Source of the DNA: DATLXH01 sp035576005 | GTDB lineage: Bacteria; Acidobacteriota; Thermoanaerobaculia; Gp7-AA8 | NCBI GenBank assembly: GCA_035576005.1 | Contig: DATLXH010000139.1 | Coordinates: 1-27,294, forward strand | Direction of reading: 5' to 3' | DNA length: 27,294 nt | Shown: one piece after another, positions 6,744-14,786 of the stretch | Numbering within the stretch: the first letter of the stretch is position 1 | How the letters are laid out: the number at the start of each line of letters is the position of its first letter | The notes under the pieces: model-generated | What the model was told of the DNA's origin: nothing | Seen by the model: only the letters and a program-made list of their open reading frames with translations | Database searches by the model: none | Made by a program: the position numbers and the translations under genes

Positions 6744-9293
6744 ATGAATTTGTGGTCCCGGCACTTAGCCCGATTCTCGGCCGTGCCCCTGCTGCTGACT
6801 CTGACGCTACTCGGAGGGCACAGTTCGAGCGCGCTGGCTCAGGCGCAACCGGCAACTGCGTCGGATTTGAGTCAAGCGCACCCCTCGTCGGACGCCGACG
6901 TGGCTCACCTTGAGTCAAAGGCCGCCGAGCATCCGCGTGAGGCAAAAAGCGAAGCAGACCTGGTGCTGCCGGATTTGAGCTCTGTACTATTCATGGGAGT
7001 CAAGGGAACCACCCTGCTCCTGATCGGCATCTTCGTCTGCGTTCTCGGCCTCGTATTCGGTCTGATGATTTTTGTCGACCTCAAGAACATGCCGGTCCAT
7101 CGATCGATGCTGGAGATCTCGGAGCTCATCTACGAGACCTGCAAGACGTATCTCATTACGCAGGGAAAATTCATTCTTCTGCTCGAGCTCTTCATCGGCA
7201 CGATCATGGTCTTTTACTTCGGCTGGCTGCGTGACTTCCCGGTCGATCGTGTCGTGATCATCGTCCTGTTCAGCCTGATCGGTATCGCAGGCAGCTACGG
7301 CGTCGCCTGGTTCGGAATCCGGGTCAACACCTTTGCGAACTCCCGCGCCGCCTTCGCTTCATTGCGCGGCAAGCCGTTCCCTACCTACGCCATTCCCTTG
7401 AAGGCCGGTATGTCGATCGGCATGCTTCTCATCTCGGTCGAGCTGATCCTGATGCTCGCGATTCTGCTGTTCGTGCCGCGCGATTACGCCGGCGCCTGCT
7501 TCATCGGCTTCGCCATCGGCGAGTCGCTCTGCGCTGCCGCGCTTCGTATTGCCGGCGGAATCTTCACGAAAATCGCGGACATCGGCTCGGACCTCATGAA
7601 GATCGTTTTCAACATCAAGGAAGACGACGCGCGAAACCCGGGAGTCATTGCCGACTGCACGGGTGACAACGCTGGCGATTCCGTAGGTCCGACGGCCGAC
7701 GGATTCGAGACCTACGGGGTTACCGGGGTCGCTCTCATCACGTTCATCCTTCTCGCGGTCGCGGATGCCACCGTGCAGGTTCAGCTGCTCGTATGGATTT
7801 TTGTGATGCGCGTATTGATGGTCATCACCTCGGCCGTCTCGTACTGGATCAACGAGGCCATGGCGAAGGCGCGGTACCAGAACGCCGAGACCATGAATTT
7901 CGAGGCGCCTCTCACGAGCCTCGTCTGGCTCACGTCGATCCTCTCAGTCGCGGTCACCTACGCGGCGTCGTACCTGCTCATCCCGGAGCTCGCAGGAGAC
8001 ACGACCCTCTGGTGGAAGCTCTCGACGATCATCACCTGTGGAACGCTGGCGGGAGCAATCATTCCGGAGCTCGTCAAAGTCTTCACGTCGACTGAATCGG
8101 CGCATGTTAGAGAGGTCGTTGCAGCATCCCGTGAAGGGGGAGCATCGCTGAACATTCTTGCGGGTCTCATCGCGGGGAACTTCAGCGCATACTGGATGGG
8201 GCTCGCGATCGCTGGCCTCATGGGCATCGCGGCCTGGATCAGCGGCTTCTTCCCGGGCGGCCTCATGATTGCCCCGGCCATCTTCGCTTTCGGTCTTGTC
8301 GCCTTTGGTTTCCTCGGTATGGGGCCGGTGACGATCGCGGTGGATTCGTACGGTCCTGTTACGGACAATGCGCAGTCTGTGTTCGAGCTCTCCACGATCG
8401 AGTCGAAGAAGGGAATCAGTGAAGAGATCAAGCGGGACTTTGGCTTCACTCCGGACTTTGTGCGATCCAAAGAGCATCTGGAGGCGAACGACGGGGCTGG
8501 CAACACGTTCAAGGCTACAGCCAAGCCGGTGCTCATCGGTACCGCTGTTGTTGGGTCGACGACGATGATCTTCTCCATCATCGTGATGCTCACCGACGGG
8601 TTGACAGTCGATACGGACAAGCTCTCGCTTCTCCATCCGCAATTTCTTCTGGGTCTGGTAGTCGGCGGTGCGGTGATCTACTGGTTCACCGGCGCGTCGA
8701 CCCAGGCAGTGTCGACAGGCGCGTACCGCGCTGTAGAGTTCATCAAGAACAACATCAAGCTCGACGCCGGTGCCGAGCGCGCATCCGTCGAAGACAGCAA
8801 GAAGGTCGTCGCAATCTGCACGCAGTACGCGCAGAAGGGGATGTTCAACATCTTCCTGACAATCTTCTTCTCAACTCTCGCGTTCGCCTGCTTCGAGCCG
8901 TTCTTCTTTATCGGCTATCTCATCTCGATCGCACTCTTTGGTCTCTATCAGGCGCTCTTCATGGCGAATGCCGGCGGTGCCTGGGACAACGCCAAGAAGA
9001 TTGTCGAGGTCGAGTTGAAAGAGAAGGGGACGCCCCTTCACGCTGCATGCGTCGTGGGCGACACGGTTGGCGATCCATTCAAGGACACGTCGTCAGTGGC
9101 AATGAACCCCGTCATCAAATTCACAACGCTCTTCGGATTGCTCGCGGTCGAGCTCGCAGTACAGATGACACGAAACGGACAGGGCGATCTCACGAGAATT
9201 CTGTCGATCGTGTTCTTCGTGATCTCAATGTACTTCGTCCACCGCTCGTTCTACGGCATGCGCATCCAGAGCGGGACCGAGAAGCACGCGTAA
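6744..9293 (+). CDS. hppA: Membrane-bound proton-translocating pyrophosphatase, divergent subfamily
   Basis: An 849-aa integral membrane protein that hydrolyses PPi and pumps ions. An unusual leader (residues 1-34, ending SALAQAQ) reads like a signal peptide, followed by a ~40-residue acidic/Ala-rich segment and then about 16 membrane helices. The catalytic loops are present: DIGSDLMK (from Asp279; most members have DVGADLVGK) and EDDARNPGVIADCTGDNAGD, with a second Asp/Lys-rich site near the C-terminus (NAGGAWDNAKKIVE, then GDTVGDPFKDTSSVAMNP). At the position that separates K+-dependent from K+-independent enzymes it has Lys590 in GNTFKATAK, which predicts K+ independence. The differences in the first loop place it in a divergent clade. 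The pumped ion is inferred to be H+. GGAGGAA precedes the ATG. Confidence 0.9.
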   Translation: MNLWSRHLARFSAVPLLLTLTLLGGHSSSALAQAQPATASDLSQAHPSSDADVAHLESKAAEHPREAKSEADLVLPDLSSVLFMGVKGTTLLLIGIFVCVLGLVFGLMIFVDLKNMPVHRSMLEISELIYETCKTYLITQGKFILLLELFIGTIMVFYFGWLRDFPVDRVVIIVLFSLIGIAGSYGVAWFGIRVNTFANSRAAFASLRGKPFPTYAIPLKAGMSIGMLLISVELILMLAILLFVPRDYAGACFIGFAIGESLCAAALRIAGGIFTKIADIGSDLMKIVFNIKEDDARNPGVIADCTGDNAGDSVGPTADGFETYGVTGVALITFILLAVADATVQVQLLVWIFVMRVLMVITSAVSYWINEAMAKARYQNAETMNFEAPLTSLVWLTSILSVAVTYAASYLLIPELAGDTTLWWKLSTIITCGTLAGAIIPELVKVFTSTESAHVREVVAASREGGASLNILAGLIAGNFSAYWMGLAIAGLMGIAAWISGFFPGGLMIAPAIFAFGLVAFGFLGMGPVTIAVDSYGPVTDNAQSVFELSTIESKKGISEEIKRDFGFTPDFVRSKEHLEANDGAGNTFKATAKPVLIGTAVVGSTTMIFSIIVMLTDGLTVDTDKLSLLHPQFLLGLVVGGAVIYWFTGASTQAVSTGAYRAVEFIKNNIKLDAGAERASVEDSKKVVAICTQYAQKGMFNIFLTIFFSTLAFACFEPFFFIGYLISIALFGLYQALFMANAGGAWDNAKKIVEVELKEKGTPLHAACVVGDTVGDPFKDTSSVAMNPVIKFTTLFGLLAVELAVQMTRNGQGDLTRILSIVFFVISMYFVHRSFYGMRIQSGTEKHA

Positions 9294-9319
9294 AACGAAA
9301 CTCGAGTTAATCGCGCTCC

Positions 9320-9366
9320 ACCCTCTCCCGGCGGGGGAGGGTGGCGCGTCGAGCGCCGGGTGAGGG
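9320..9366 (+). repeat. Multi-hairpin GC-rich repeat, copy 1
   Basis: First hairpin ACCCTCTCCC/GGGGAGGGT (9320-9342), then a second hairpin GGCGC-GTCGA-GCGCC (9343-9357), then GGGTGAGGG. It lies 26 bp after the hppA stop, between convergent genes, and may end transcription from either side. Confidence 0.8.
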
Positions 9367-9461
9367 TCCCTGTTGGCTCCTCGACTCTGTTACTTCCCCG
9401 GTGCGAGCGTGATGGTTCGAAGCTTCTCGCCACGATTCACGATCCTATCTCGGGCGTGAGA

Positions 9462-9495
9462 CCCTCACCCCTGACCCTCTCCCGCGGGGAGAGGG
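9462..9495 (-). repeat. Multi-hairpin GC-rich repeat, copy 2 (inverted)
   Basis: CCCTCACCCCTGA leads into a perfect hairpin CCCTCTCCC (9475-9483), loop GCG, GGGAGAGGG (9487-9495). It is in opposite orientation to copy 1 and sits on the far side of the same convergent intergenic region. Confidence 0.8.
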
Positions 9496-9500
9496 AACCG

Positions 9501-9557
9501 CCCACCCGCCCAAACCCCACCCACCACCACCTCTCCGCCCAACCCATCCGCACCCTA
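9501..9557 (-). other. G-quadruplex-prone tract on the minus strand
   Basis: The plus strand is C-rich with almost no G. The minus strand has runs GGG-T-GGGG-TTT-GGG-C-GGG-T-GGG at 9522-9501, with loops of 1-3 nt, and more G-runs up to 9557. It lies directly after the stop codon of the minus-strand flavoprotein gene, so it would fall in that mRNA's 3' end. Confidence 0.6.
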
Positions 9558-9562
9558 ACGCG

Positions 9563-10993
9563 CTACTGCGACCACTTCGCGATCTTTTTTCCAGCTGAGC
9601 CGATCCAGCTTGTGGCCAGATCCTGATAATAGAGCGCTGCGGTCTTCCCGATCGCGTCCGCCAGTGAGGGGTAGGGTGATACGAGCTGAGCCAGTTCGCC
9701 CACCTTCACGCCCTTCTTTCGGGCCAGTACCACTTCTTCGATAACCGTCGATGCCGCGGTGCAGATCGCGTGCGCCCCAAGAATCTTCCCTTTGGGATCG
9801 GTAACGAACTTCACGAAACCAAGCGCGGTCCGGTCCACCACGGCCCTGTCGACGTCGGCCATCTCGACTTTGAGTGTCCGGACGTTGTCAGCCCCGAATC
9901 TGGCGACGGCCTGGGACTCTGTCAGGCCAATGTGACCAACTTCCGGATCGGTGTAGAGCGCCCAGGGAACATTTTCATAGTCGATCGCCGACTTACCCGG
10001 GAAGAGAATGTTCCTGACCAGCTTGACTGCTTCGAACGCCGCTACGTGAGTGAACAAAAGGTCGCCATGAATATCGCCACACGCCCAGATCCTGGGTGTG
10101 CTCGTCTGCAGGTAGCGATCGACAACTACCCAGGACCGCTCGGTCTTTACGCCGGCTGCTTCAAGGCCGAGCCCTTCGATGTTCCCCCGTCGCCCCGTCG
10201 CTACGAAGATCTCATCGGCAACGACCTGATCCTTCCGCCCATCGCTGCTCTCTATCTCGACGAGTTTCTGCGAGCCGCTCATCCGAGCGGATGTCGCCTT
10301 CCACCCGGTCCGGATCTTCACTCCTTCGCCTTCGAGGATCTCTCTGAGGCGGACGATGACTTCACTATCTTCGCGCGAAACAATTTCTGCTCCGCGTCCG
10401 ATCACGGTTACTTCTGAGCCGAAGCGGCGGAAAAGCTGGGCGAACTCGGTAGCGATGTAGCCTCCACCGAGAATCACGAGAGATGCGGGGAAGTTGTCCT
10501 GAGCCAGAAATGAGCTGTGATCGAGAAATCCGACCTCGCTCAGTCCATTGACGCCAGGATCACTCGTCCGTGAGCCCGTTGCGATGACCGCGTCCTTGAA
10601 CTGCAGCGTCCTGTCGTTGACCACGACCTGCTGATTCGAGATGAAGCGCGCATCGCCCTCGATGACGTCAATCCCGAGCTTCCTGAATTTTTCCGGAGCG
10701 TCGTGCCGGCTGATGTTGCGGCGTATCTCGCGCATCGACTCCATGATTTTTCGAGGTGAGATTTTCTGGGGAGCAGACTCGAGGCCGAACGCTTCTCCGT
10801 TCGCGATCTGATGTGCCAGCTTGGCGCTTGCCACGAGAGACTTGGTCGGCACGCATCCCGTCCAGAGGCAATCGCCGCCAAGTGCCTCACGCTCGATGAG
10901 CGCGACCTTTCGGCCGAGGCGCGTACAGCCAGATGCTGTCACGAGGCCCGCGGTGCCGCCTCCGATCACCACGACATCGAACTGCTCGATCAT
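9563..10993 (-). CDS. FAD/NAD(P)-dependent disulfide oxidoreductase, mercuric reductase / dihydrolipoamide dehydrogenase-like
   Basis: A 476-aa flavoprotein. Residues 8-20 hold the FAD-binding GGGTAG. The redox-active disulfide motif is GGDCLWTGCVPTK (Cys42, Cys47), followed by the ATGSRTSDPGVNG region, the NAD-binding GGGYIATEFAQ and the second FAD contact WACGDIHG. The dimerisation domain ends YPSLADAIGKTA where lipoamide dehydrogenases have a His-containing HPT motif, so the usual His of the His-Glu dyad is replaced by Tyr. It also lacks MerA's N-terminal HMA domain and C-terminal Cys pair. It is therefore a MerA-like homolog of unknown substrate. TGAGGAA precedes the ATG. Confidence 0.85.
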   Translation of the reverse strand: MIEQFDVVVIGGGTAGLVTASGCTRLGRKVALIEREALGGDCLWTGCVPTKSLVASAKLAHQIANGEAFGLESAPQKISPRKIMESMREIRRNISRHDAPEKFRKLGIDVIEGDARFISNQQVVVNDRTLQFKDAVIATGSRTSDPGVNGLSEVGFLDHSSFLAQDNFPASLVILGGGYIATEFAQLFRRFGSEVTVIGRGAEIVSREDSEVIVRLREILEGEGVKIRTGWKATSARMSGSQKLVEIESSDGRKDQVVADEIFVATGRRGNIEGLGLEAAGVKTERSWVVVDRYLQTSTPRIWACGDIHGDLLFTHVAAFEAVKLVRNILFPGKSAIDYENVPWALYTDPEVGHIGLTESQAVARFGADNVRTLKVEMADVDRAVVDRTALGFVKFVTDPKGKILGAHAICTAASTVIEEVVLARKKGVKVGELAQLVSPYPSLADAIGKTAALYYQDLATSWIGSAGKKIAKWSQ

Positions 10994-11090
10994 CTTTGAT
11001 TCCTCAACGTACTCATCGGCGTCGATTCTATGACAGAAGATCGCCAGGCCGGGTTGTGGCTATCCGCGATGAACGCGCTATGCGGCTAGC

Positions 11091-11136
11091 TCCCCTCTCC
11101 CGGGGAGAGAGTGCCGCGTCCAGCGGCGGGTGAGGG
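11091..11136 (+). repeat. Multi-hairpin GC-rich repeat, copy 3
   Basis: Hairpin CTCTCCCGGGGAGAG (11095-11109), then hairpin GCCGC-GTCCA-GCGGC (11113-11127), then GGGTGAGGG. It has the same module order as copy 1 but a different, still fully paired, second stem. Confidence 0.8.
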
Positions 11137-11177
11137 CGCTGAAGCCTCCAGTTCTCGGGACGGGGACGCACGACACC

Positions 11178-11567
11178 TCAAACGTACAGTCGGACTTCGC
11201 GAACGCGAGGCCCGTCCAGCTCGATCAGGTAGATACCCTGCCATCGTCCCAGGAGCAACTTACCTTGTTCAAATGGAATCGAGATCGAAACGCCGATCAT
11301 CGCCGATAGCAGATGAGCATCGGAGTTCCCTTCCGCGTGCTTGAATCGAACTTGCGGAATCAGGGCACGGAACGCGGCGACCAGATCGGTGCGAACGTCG
11401 GGATCGGCATCCTCGTTGATGGTGAGCGCCACCGTGGTGTGGGGCGTGAAGAGGGTACAGATCCCATCCTCGGAGGTGAGCCCGCTCAGGGCACGATTCA
11501 CTTCGGCGGTTACGAGAATGATCTCTTCGCGAGCGGATGTCGGGATCTTGATGGATGCTGTTTTCAT
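11178..11567 (-). CDS. YjbQ/UPF0047 family protein
   Basis: A 129-aa single-domain protein of the YjbQ family. Family hallmarks are FTPHTTVALTINEDADPDV, HAEGNSDAHL and LLGRWQGIYLIELDGPR. Some members show weak thiamin-phosphate synthase activity, but the physiological role is unsettled. The length and the MKTASIKIPTSAREEI start match the family, so the ATG at 11567 is right. However, repeat copy D begins only 3 bp upstream of that ATG, and no Shine-Dalgarno beyond a weak GAGAAAG inside the repeat end is present. Expression may therefore depend on the inserted element or be reduced. Confidence 0.88.
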   Translation of the reverse strand: MKTASIKIPTSAREEIILVTAEVNRALSGLTSEDGICTLFTPHTTVALTINEDADPDVRTDLVAAFRALIPQVRFKHAEGNSDAHLLSAMIGVSISIPFEQGKLLLGRWQGIYLIELDGPRVREVRLYV

Positions 11568-11571
11568 TTAG

Positions 11572-11748
11572 CCCGCTTTCTCACAGACCTTTGTCGTGAG
11601 ACGTCGGAGAGTGGCTTGGATGCGAGGCGCACGCCGATTTTGCGACGAAGGCACAGTCGACACTCTGTCGAGGAGCGAAATTGGCGTGCAACGAAGCAGA
11701 CAGGCCGCTGTCCGTCGTCTCACGGCGAAGGTCTGGGAGAAATGCGGG
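11572..11748 (+). repeat. Dispersed palindromic element, copy D
   Basis: A 177-bp copy, preceded by TTTAG and followed by TTAG. It lacks the A of CCCGCATTTC (CCCGCTTTC). Two changes in the left arm (ACGCC instead of ACGGC) are matched in the right arm (GGCGT), which keeps the stem paired. The central palindrome is weakened (CACAG/CTCTG). Confidence 0.92.
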
Positions 11749-11799
11749 TTAGGGAGAGTAACGCGGTGACCCGAACAGTTCCGCCCGTAGGTTTTTACG

Positions 11800-11844
11800 C
11801 CTCACCCGGCGCTCGACGCGCCGCCCTCTCCCTCAGGAGAGGGG
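11800..11844 (-). repeat. Multi-hairpin GC-rich repeat, copy 4 (inverted)
   Basis: CCTCACCC, then GGCGC-TCGAC-GCGCC, then CCCTCTCC-CTCA-GGAGAGGG. This is the reverse orientation of copies 1 and 3. It lies between repeat D and the end of the first OmpA-family gene. Confidence 0.8.
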
Positions 11845-11892
11845 AAAGGCCAGGCGGCCTTGCGGCCGCCCGGCTGGAAGTTATGCCCAGTA

Positions 11893-12525
11893 TTACGACG
11901 CGGCGCGAACGCGAATCTCGACGCGCCGGTTCGTCTGACGACCATCGGGAGTGGAGTTGGACGACTTCGGTTGTGATTCACCGAAACCGCGTGCGTCGAT
12001 GCGTGAGGAGCTCACGCCCTGATCGACCAGATAGTCGCGGACCGTGCCGGCTCGTCGCTCGGAGAGGTTCTGGTTATACCGTTCTTCACCGTTCGAATCG
12101 GCGTGACCTTCAACGGAAATCTGTGTGTCGTTGTAACGGCTGAATACTCCAGCCATGTCGCGAAGTGTCGAGCGCGAATCCGAGCGCAGCGACGATGAAT
12201 CGACATCGAACAGGACATCGTTCCGGAGGACGACGTTGAGTTCGTTATCGGATGTTCTCTGGACTTCGACGCCTTCGATCTGCTGGAGCTCTTCCTGCTG
12301 TTTGTCCATTCTTCTACCGACGGTTGCGCCGACTCCGGCGCCGACGGCCGCGCCGATGACTGCACCCTGAGCGGGATTGCCCGATCGGTTGCCAATGATC
12401 GCGCCTGCTACAGCGCCTGCAGCGGCGCCGATTCCTGCGCCTCTCTTGGTTTTCTGGTTCGGATCGCTGCTCGAGCATGCTGCGACCAGTACGATCGCCA
12501 TTAACAGTGATGACATTTTCTTCAT
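11893..12525 (-). CDS. OmpA-family lipoprotein with glycine zipper (YiaD-like)
   Basis: A 210-aa protein. The lipobox VAAC (Cys16) follows a short signal peptide. Residues ~28-72 form a glycine-zipper region (GAGIGAAAGAVAGAIIG and GAVIGAAVGAGVGATVG) that could insert in or span a membrane. The C-terminal OmpA domain (from about residue 95) binds peptidoglycan: NDVLFDVDSSSLRSDS, EGHADSNGEERYNQNLSERR, GFGESQPKSSN and QTNRRVEI. It links the outer membrane to the wall. AGGAGG precedes the ATG. It lies 59 bp after a close paralog and is probably in the same transcript. Confidence 0.9.
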   Translation of the reverse strand: MKKMSSLLMAIVLVAACSSSDPNQKTKRGAGIGAAAGAVAGAIIGNRSGNPAQGAVIGAAVGAGVGATVGRRMDKQQEELQQIEGVEVQRTSDNELNVVLRNDVLFDVDSSSLRSDSRSTLRDMAGVFSRYNDTQISVEGHADSNGEERYNQNLSERRAGTVRDYLVDQGVSSSRIDARGFGESQPKSSNSTPDGRQTNRRVEIRVRAAS

Positions 12526-12584
12526 GAAGCCTCCTGAAGTTCCAACTGCTGCTTAGCTACAAAGGATGTGCCCGATTTCGAAGA

Positions 12585-13238
12585 TCAGGCCCGGTCTGCC
12601 TTCACGTGGATCTCAACCCGGCGGTTCTGCTGACGACCACTCTCCGTCGAGTTCGAAGCCCGAGGGCGAGACTCGCCGAATGCGCGCACTGAGAGTCGTC
12701 CTCCGTCGAGTCCCTGTGTATCGAGATAATTCGACACGCTGCGTGCGCGCCGACGCGAGAGGCTCAGGTTGTAGGCGTCCGAACCAATCGAGTCCGCGAA
12801 CCCGTCAACGGAAATGGTGGTCGCCTCGTAGCGGGCGAAGACGTCCGCCATCTCGCGAAGGGCCGACCGCGATTCTGATCGAAGTCCGCTCGAGTTGTAA
12901 TCAAACAGGACGTCGTTACGAACAGTGACTCTTAGCTCGTCATCATCGGTTCGGCGCACCTCGACGCCTTCGATCTGACGAAGCTCGCGCTCCTGTTTAT
13001 CCATGTAAGCGCCGATTCCTGCGCCGATGGCAGTTCCTGCCACAGCGCCAATCACTGCACCTCTACGGGCATTGCCATCGCCGCGGTTGTTTCCAACCAC
13101 CGCACCGAGCACGCTGCCGGCAACGGCTCCGACCACGGCGCCGCGTCGAGTCTTATCGCGAGTCGTGGAGGGACTCTGAGCCAGCGTGCTGCTAGCGACG
13201 AACACTACGATGGTAAAAACTGCAAGATTCTGTCTCAT
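12585..13238 (-). CDS. OmpA-family protein with glycine zipper (paralog of the adjacent gene)
   Basis: A 217-aa protein with the same layout as the neighbour: signal peptide, glycine zipper (GAVVGAVAGSVLGAVVG and GAVIGAVAGTAIGAGIG), IEGVEVRRTDDDELRVTVRN and the OmpA domain (VDGFADSIGSDAYNLSLSRR, AFGESRPRASN, QQNRRVEI). Unlike its neighbour it has no lipobox Cys; the signal ends STLAQS, as for signal peptidase I. In the OmpA core, GFADS stands where the neighbour has GHADS. The frame is open upstream, but the ATG at 13238 has AGGAGGAATC directly before it and gives a proper signal peptide. It is probably first in a two-gene operon and divergent from the methyltransferase gene. Confidence 0.88.
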   Translation of the reverse strand: MRQNLAVFTIVVFVASSTLAQSPSTTRDKTRRGAVVGAVAGSVLGAVVGNNRGDGNARRGAVIGAVAGTAIGAGIGAYMDKQERELRQIEGVEVRRTDDDELRVTVRNDVLFDYNSSGLRSESRSALREMADVFARYEATTISVDGFADSIGSDAYNLSLSRRRARSVSNYLDTQGLDGGRLSVRAFGESRPRASNSTESGRQQNRRVEIHVKADRA

Positions 13239-13395
13239 GATTCCTCCTGGAAACAGGCGGTCGTGCTTAACGGTCGCCCTTGATTGAATCCGCAGGTCAC
13301 TGCTACTTTTGACCGTTTGGATACCTCTCACATCGCAATCGAAGTGCCATTCGCTGGTTCTCTTTTTTTGCCGTCCAGCCCGATATGGCTGACAG

Positions 13396-13461
13396 CGACT
13401 GCATGGCGGCCAGGACTGGAGTGTGGCCGGCCACCCCGCCGAGGCGAAACGCGTGCAGTCG
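13396..13461 (+). promoter_or_regulatory. Stem-forming sequence upstream of the methyltransferase gene
   Basis: CGACTGCA (13396-13403) is complementary to TGCAGTCG (13454-13461), enclosing further GC-rich pairings (GGCGG with CCGCC). It ends 21 bp before the GTG start, in the 244-bp divergent region. It could be part of a leader or simply chance pairing. Confidence 0.25.
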
Positions 13462-13482
13462 TAAACTGATAAGATCAACAAC

Positions 13483-14556
13483 GTGAGTCATTTAACCTTC
13501 CAAGAATTCATGGAGCGGGCGCTCTACGACCCCGCTCGTGGCTACTACGCGACGCGAAAGAATCCCGTGGGAACGGACGGGGATTACGTTACGGCGCCCC
13601 AGATTTCCCCGGTCTTCGGGTACGCACTCGCTCTGCTGGGAAAGGAGTTTCTGGCTCGCTGCGGCGACGAGGTGTGCTCAATCGTGGACATTGGCTGCGG
13701 GGATGGGTTGCTGCTTGCCCAGATCGCGGATGGAATGGATGAGTTGGGCGTGAAGGGGGTACGCCTTGCGGGAGTCGATCGGTCGATCGAGCGTACTGAG
13801 ACGGTAGCCGCAAGTCGTCCCGAAATCACCTTCTCAACATCTCTGAGCTCGATCTCAGGACGCGCCCCGACACTGGTCTTCTGTAACGAGCTCTTCGATG
13901 CGTTTCCTGTCGCGCGTGTAGTGCGGCGAGGGTCCGAGCTGCAGGAGCTGTGCGTATCGGACACGGATTCTTCCTGGGTCGAAAAAGCCCCTGCAGCGGA
14001 TCTCCTCGATTACTTCAAGGCCCGCCGCATCGAGCTCCAGGAGGGGCAGTTCGCTGATATCTCGCTTGAGTGGGAACGGATGTACCGGCTGATTGCCTCC
14101 ACGGTCGGCCGAGGGATGATCGTGACCTTTGACTACGGGTTCGAGCAGGGGCAGCTTTTTAATCCGGGAATTCGTCGTTTCGGGACCGTGGCTGCATATG
14201 CGGAACACAAAGTGTCGCGCAACATTCTTGATCGACCGGGAGAGCAGGATCTGACCGCTCATGTGAATTTCAGCGACCTTATCGGAGCGGGAGAGGCTGA
14301 GAGCTTTACAACGTTGGCTTTCACGCGCCAGGCTCGATTTCTACTCAGTCTCGGCGTCGCGGCTCACGCGCTCTTTACTCCGTCGCACTCGGTCGAGTCG
14401 AAAGGGCTCGCGGACACGCTGCGGATTTTCGAGCAGAGGCAGGCGGCCCAGAGGCTGATCCTTCCCGACGGAATCGGCGATGAGATGCGCGTCCTGGTGC
14501 AGGTAAAGAATATGGGCGGCGAAGAGTGGAGCTTCGAACGACAACTACTCAGTTGA
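13483..14556 (+). CDS. SAM-dependent methyltransferase, MidA/NDUFAF7 family
   Basis: A 357-aa protein of the DUF185 / PF02636 family. Conserved points: FMERALYDPARGYYATR at the start, GTDGDYVTAPQISPVFG, the SAM-binding motif VDIGCGDG, VFCNELFDAFPV and TFDYGF. The mitochondrial member NDUFAF7 dimethylates an arginine of NDUFS2, the NuoD counterpart, and is needed for complex I assembly. Here the gene is followed on the same strand by nuoABCD..., separated by a repeat copy and a putative promoter. The start is a GTG without a clear Shine-Dalgarno, chosen to keep the family's first residues. A complex I maturation role is inferred from family and position. Confidence 0.88.
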   Translation: MSHLTFQEFMERALYDPARGYYATRKNPVGTDGDYVTAPQISPVFGYALALLGKEFLARCGDEVCSIVDIGCGDGLLLAQIADGMDELGVKGVRLAGVDRSIERTETVAASRPEITFSTSLSSISGRAPTLVFCNELFDAFPVARVVRRGSELQELCVSDTDSSWVEKAPAADLLDYFKARRIELQEGQFADISLEWERMYRLIASTVGRGMIVTFDYGFEQGQLFNPGIRRFGTVAAYAEHKVSRNILDRPGEQDLTAHVNFSDLIGAGEAESFTTLAFTRQARFLLSLGVAAHALFTPSHSVESKGLADTLRIFEQRQAAQRLILPDGIGDEMRVLVQVKNMGGEEWSFERQLLS

Positions 14557-14606
14557 AGCTTGCCGACAGAGAGTCCATATGTTCGTCGCCACTGCTACTC
14601 GTCTAG

Positions 14607-14783
14607 CCCGCATTTCTCACAGACCTTTGTCGTGAGACGGCGGAGAGTGGCTTGATGCGAGGCGCACGGCGATTTTGCGACGAAGGCATAGTCGACACTA
14701 TGTCAAGGAGCGAAATTGCTGTGCAACGAAGCAGACAGGCCGCTATCCGTCGTCTCGCGGCGAAGGTCTGTGAGAAGTGCGGG
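14607..14783 (+). repeat. Dispersed palindromic element, copy E
   Basis: A 177-bp copy with TAG before CCCGC and CTAG after GCGGG, between the methyltransferase gene and nuoA. One G is missing in the left arm (GGCTTGATGCG). A further inverted fragment follows at once. Confidence 0.92.
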
Positions 14784-14786
14784 CTA

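Noticed and set aside
9294..9562. CRISPR-like array in the repeat-rich gap
   Set aside because: The repeats are hairpin units in opposite orientation without regular spacers, and there are no cas genes.
557..13407. Four occurrences of CTGCATGGCG (near 559, 4219, 6051 and 13399) as a regulatory motif
   Set aside because: This is more often than chance suggests, but one lies inside a coding region and the flanks are not shared, so no common role is supported.
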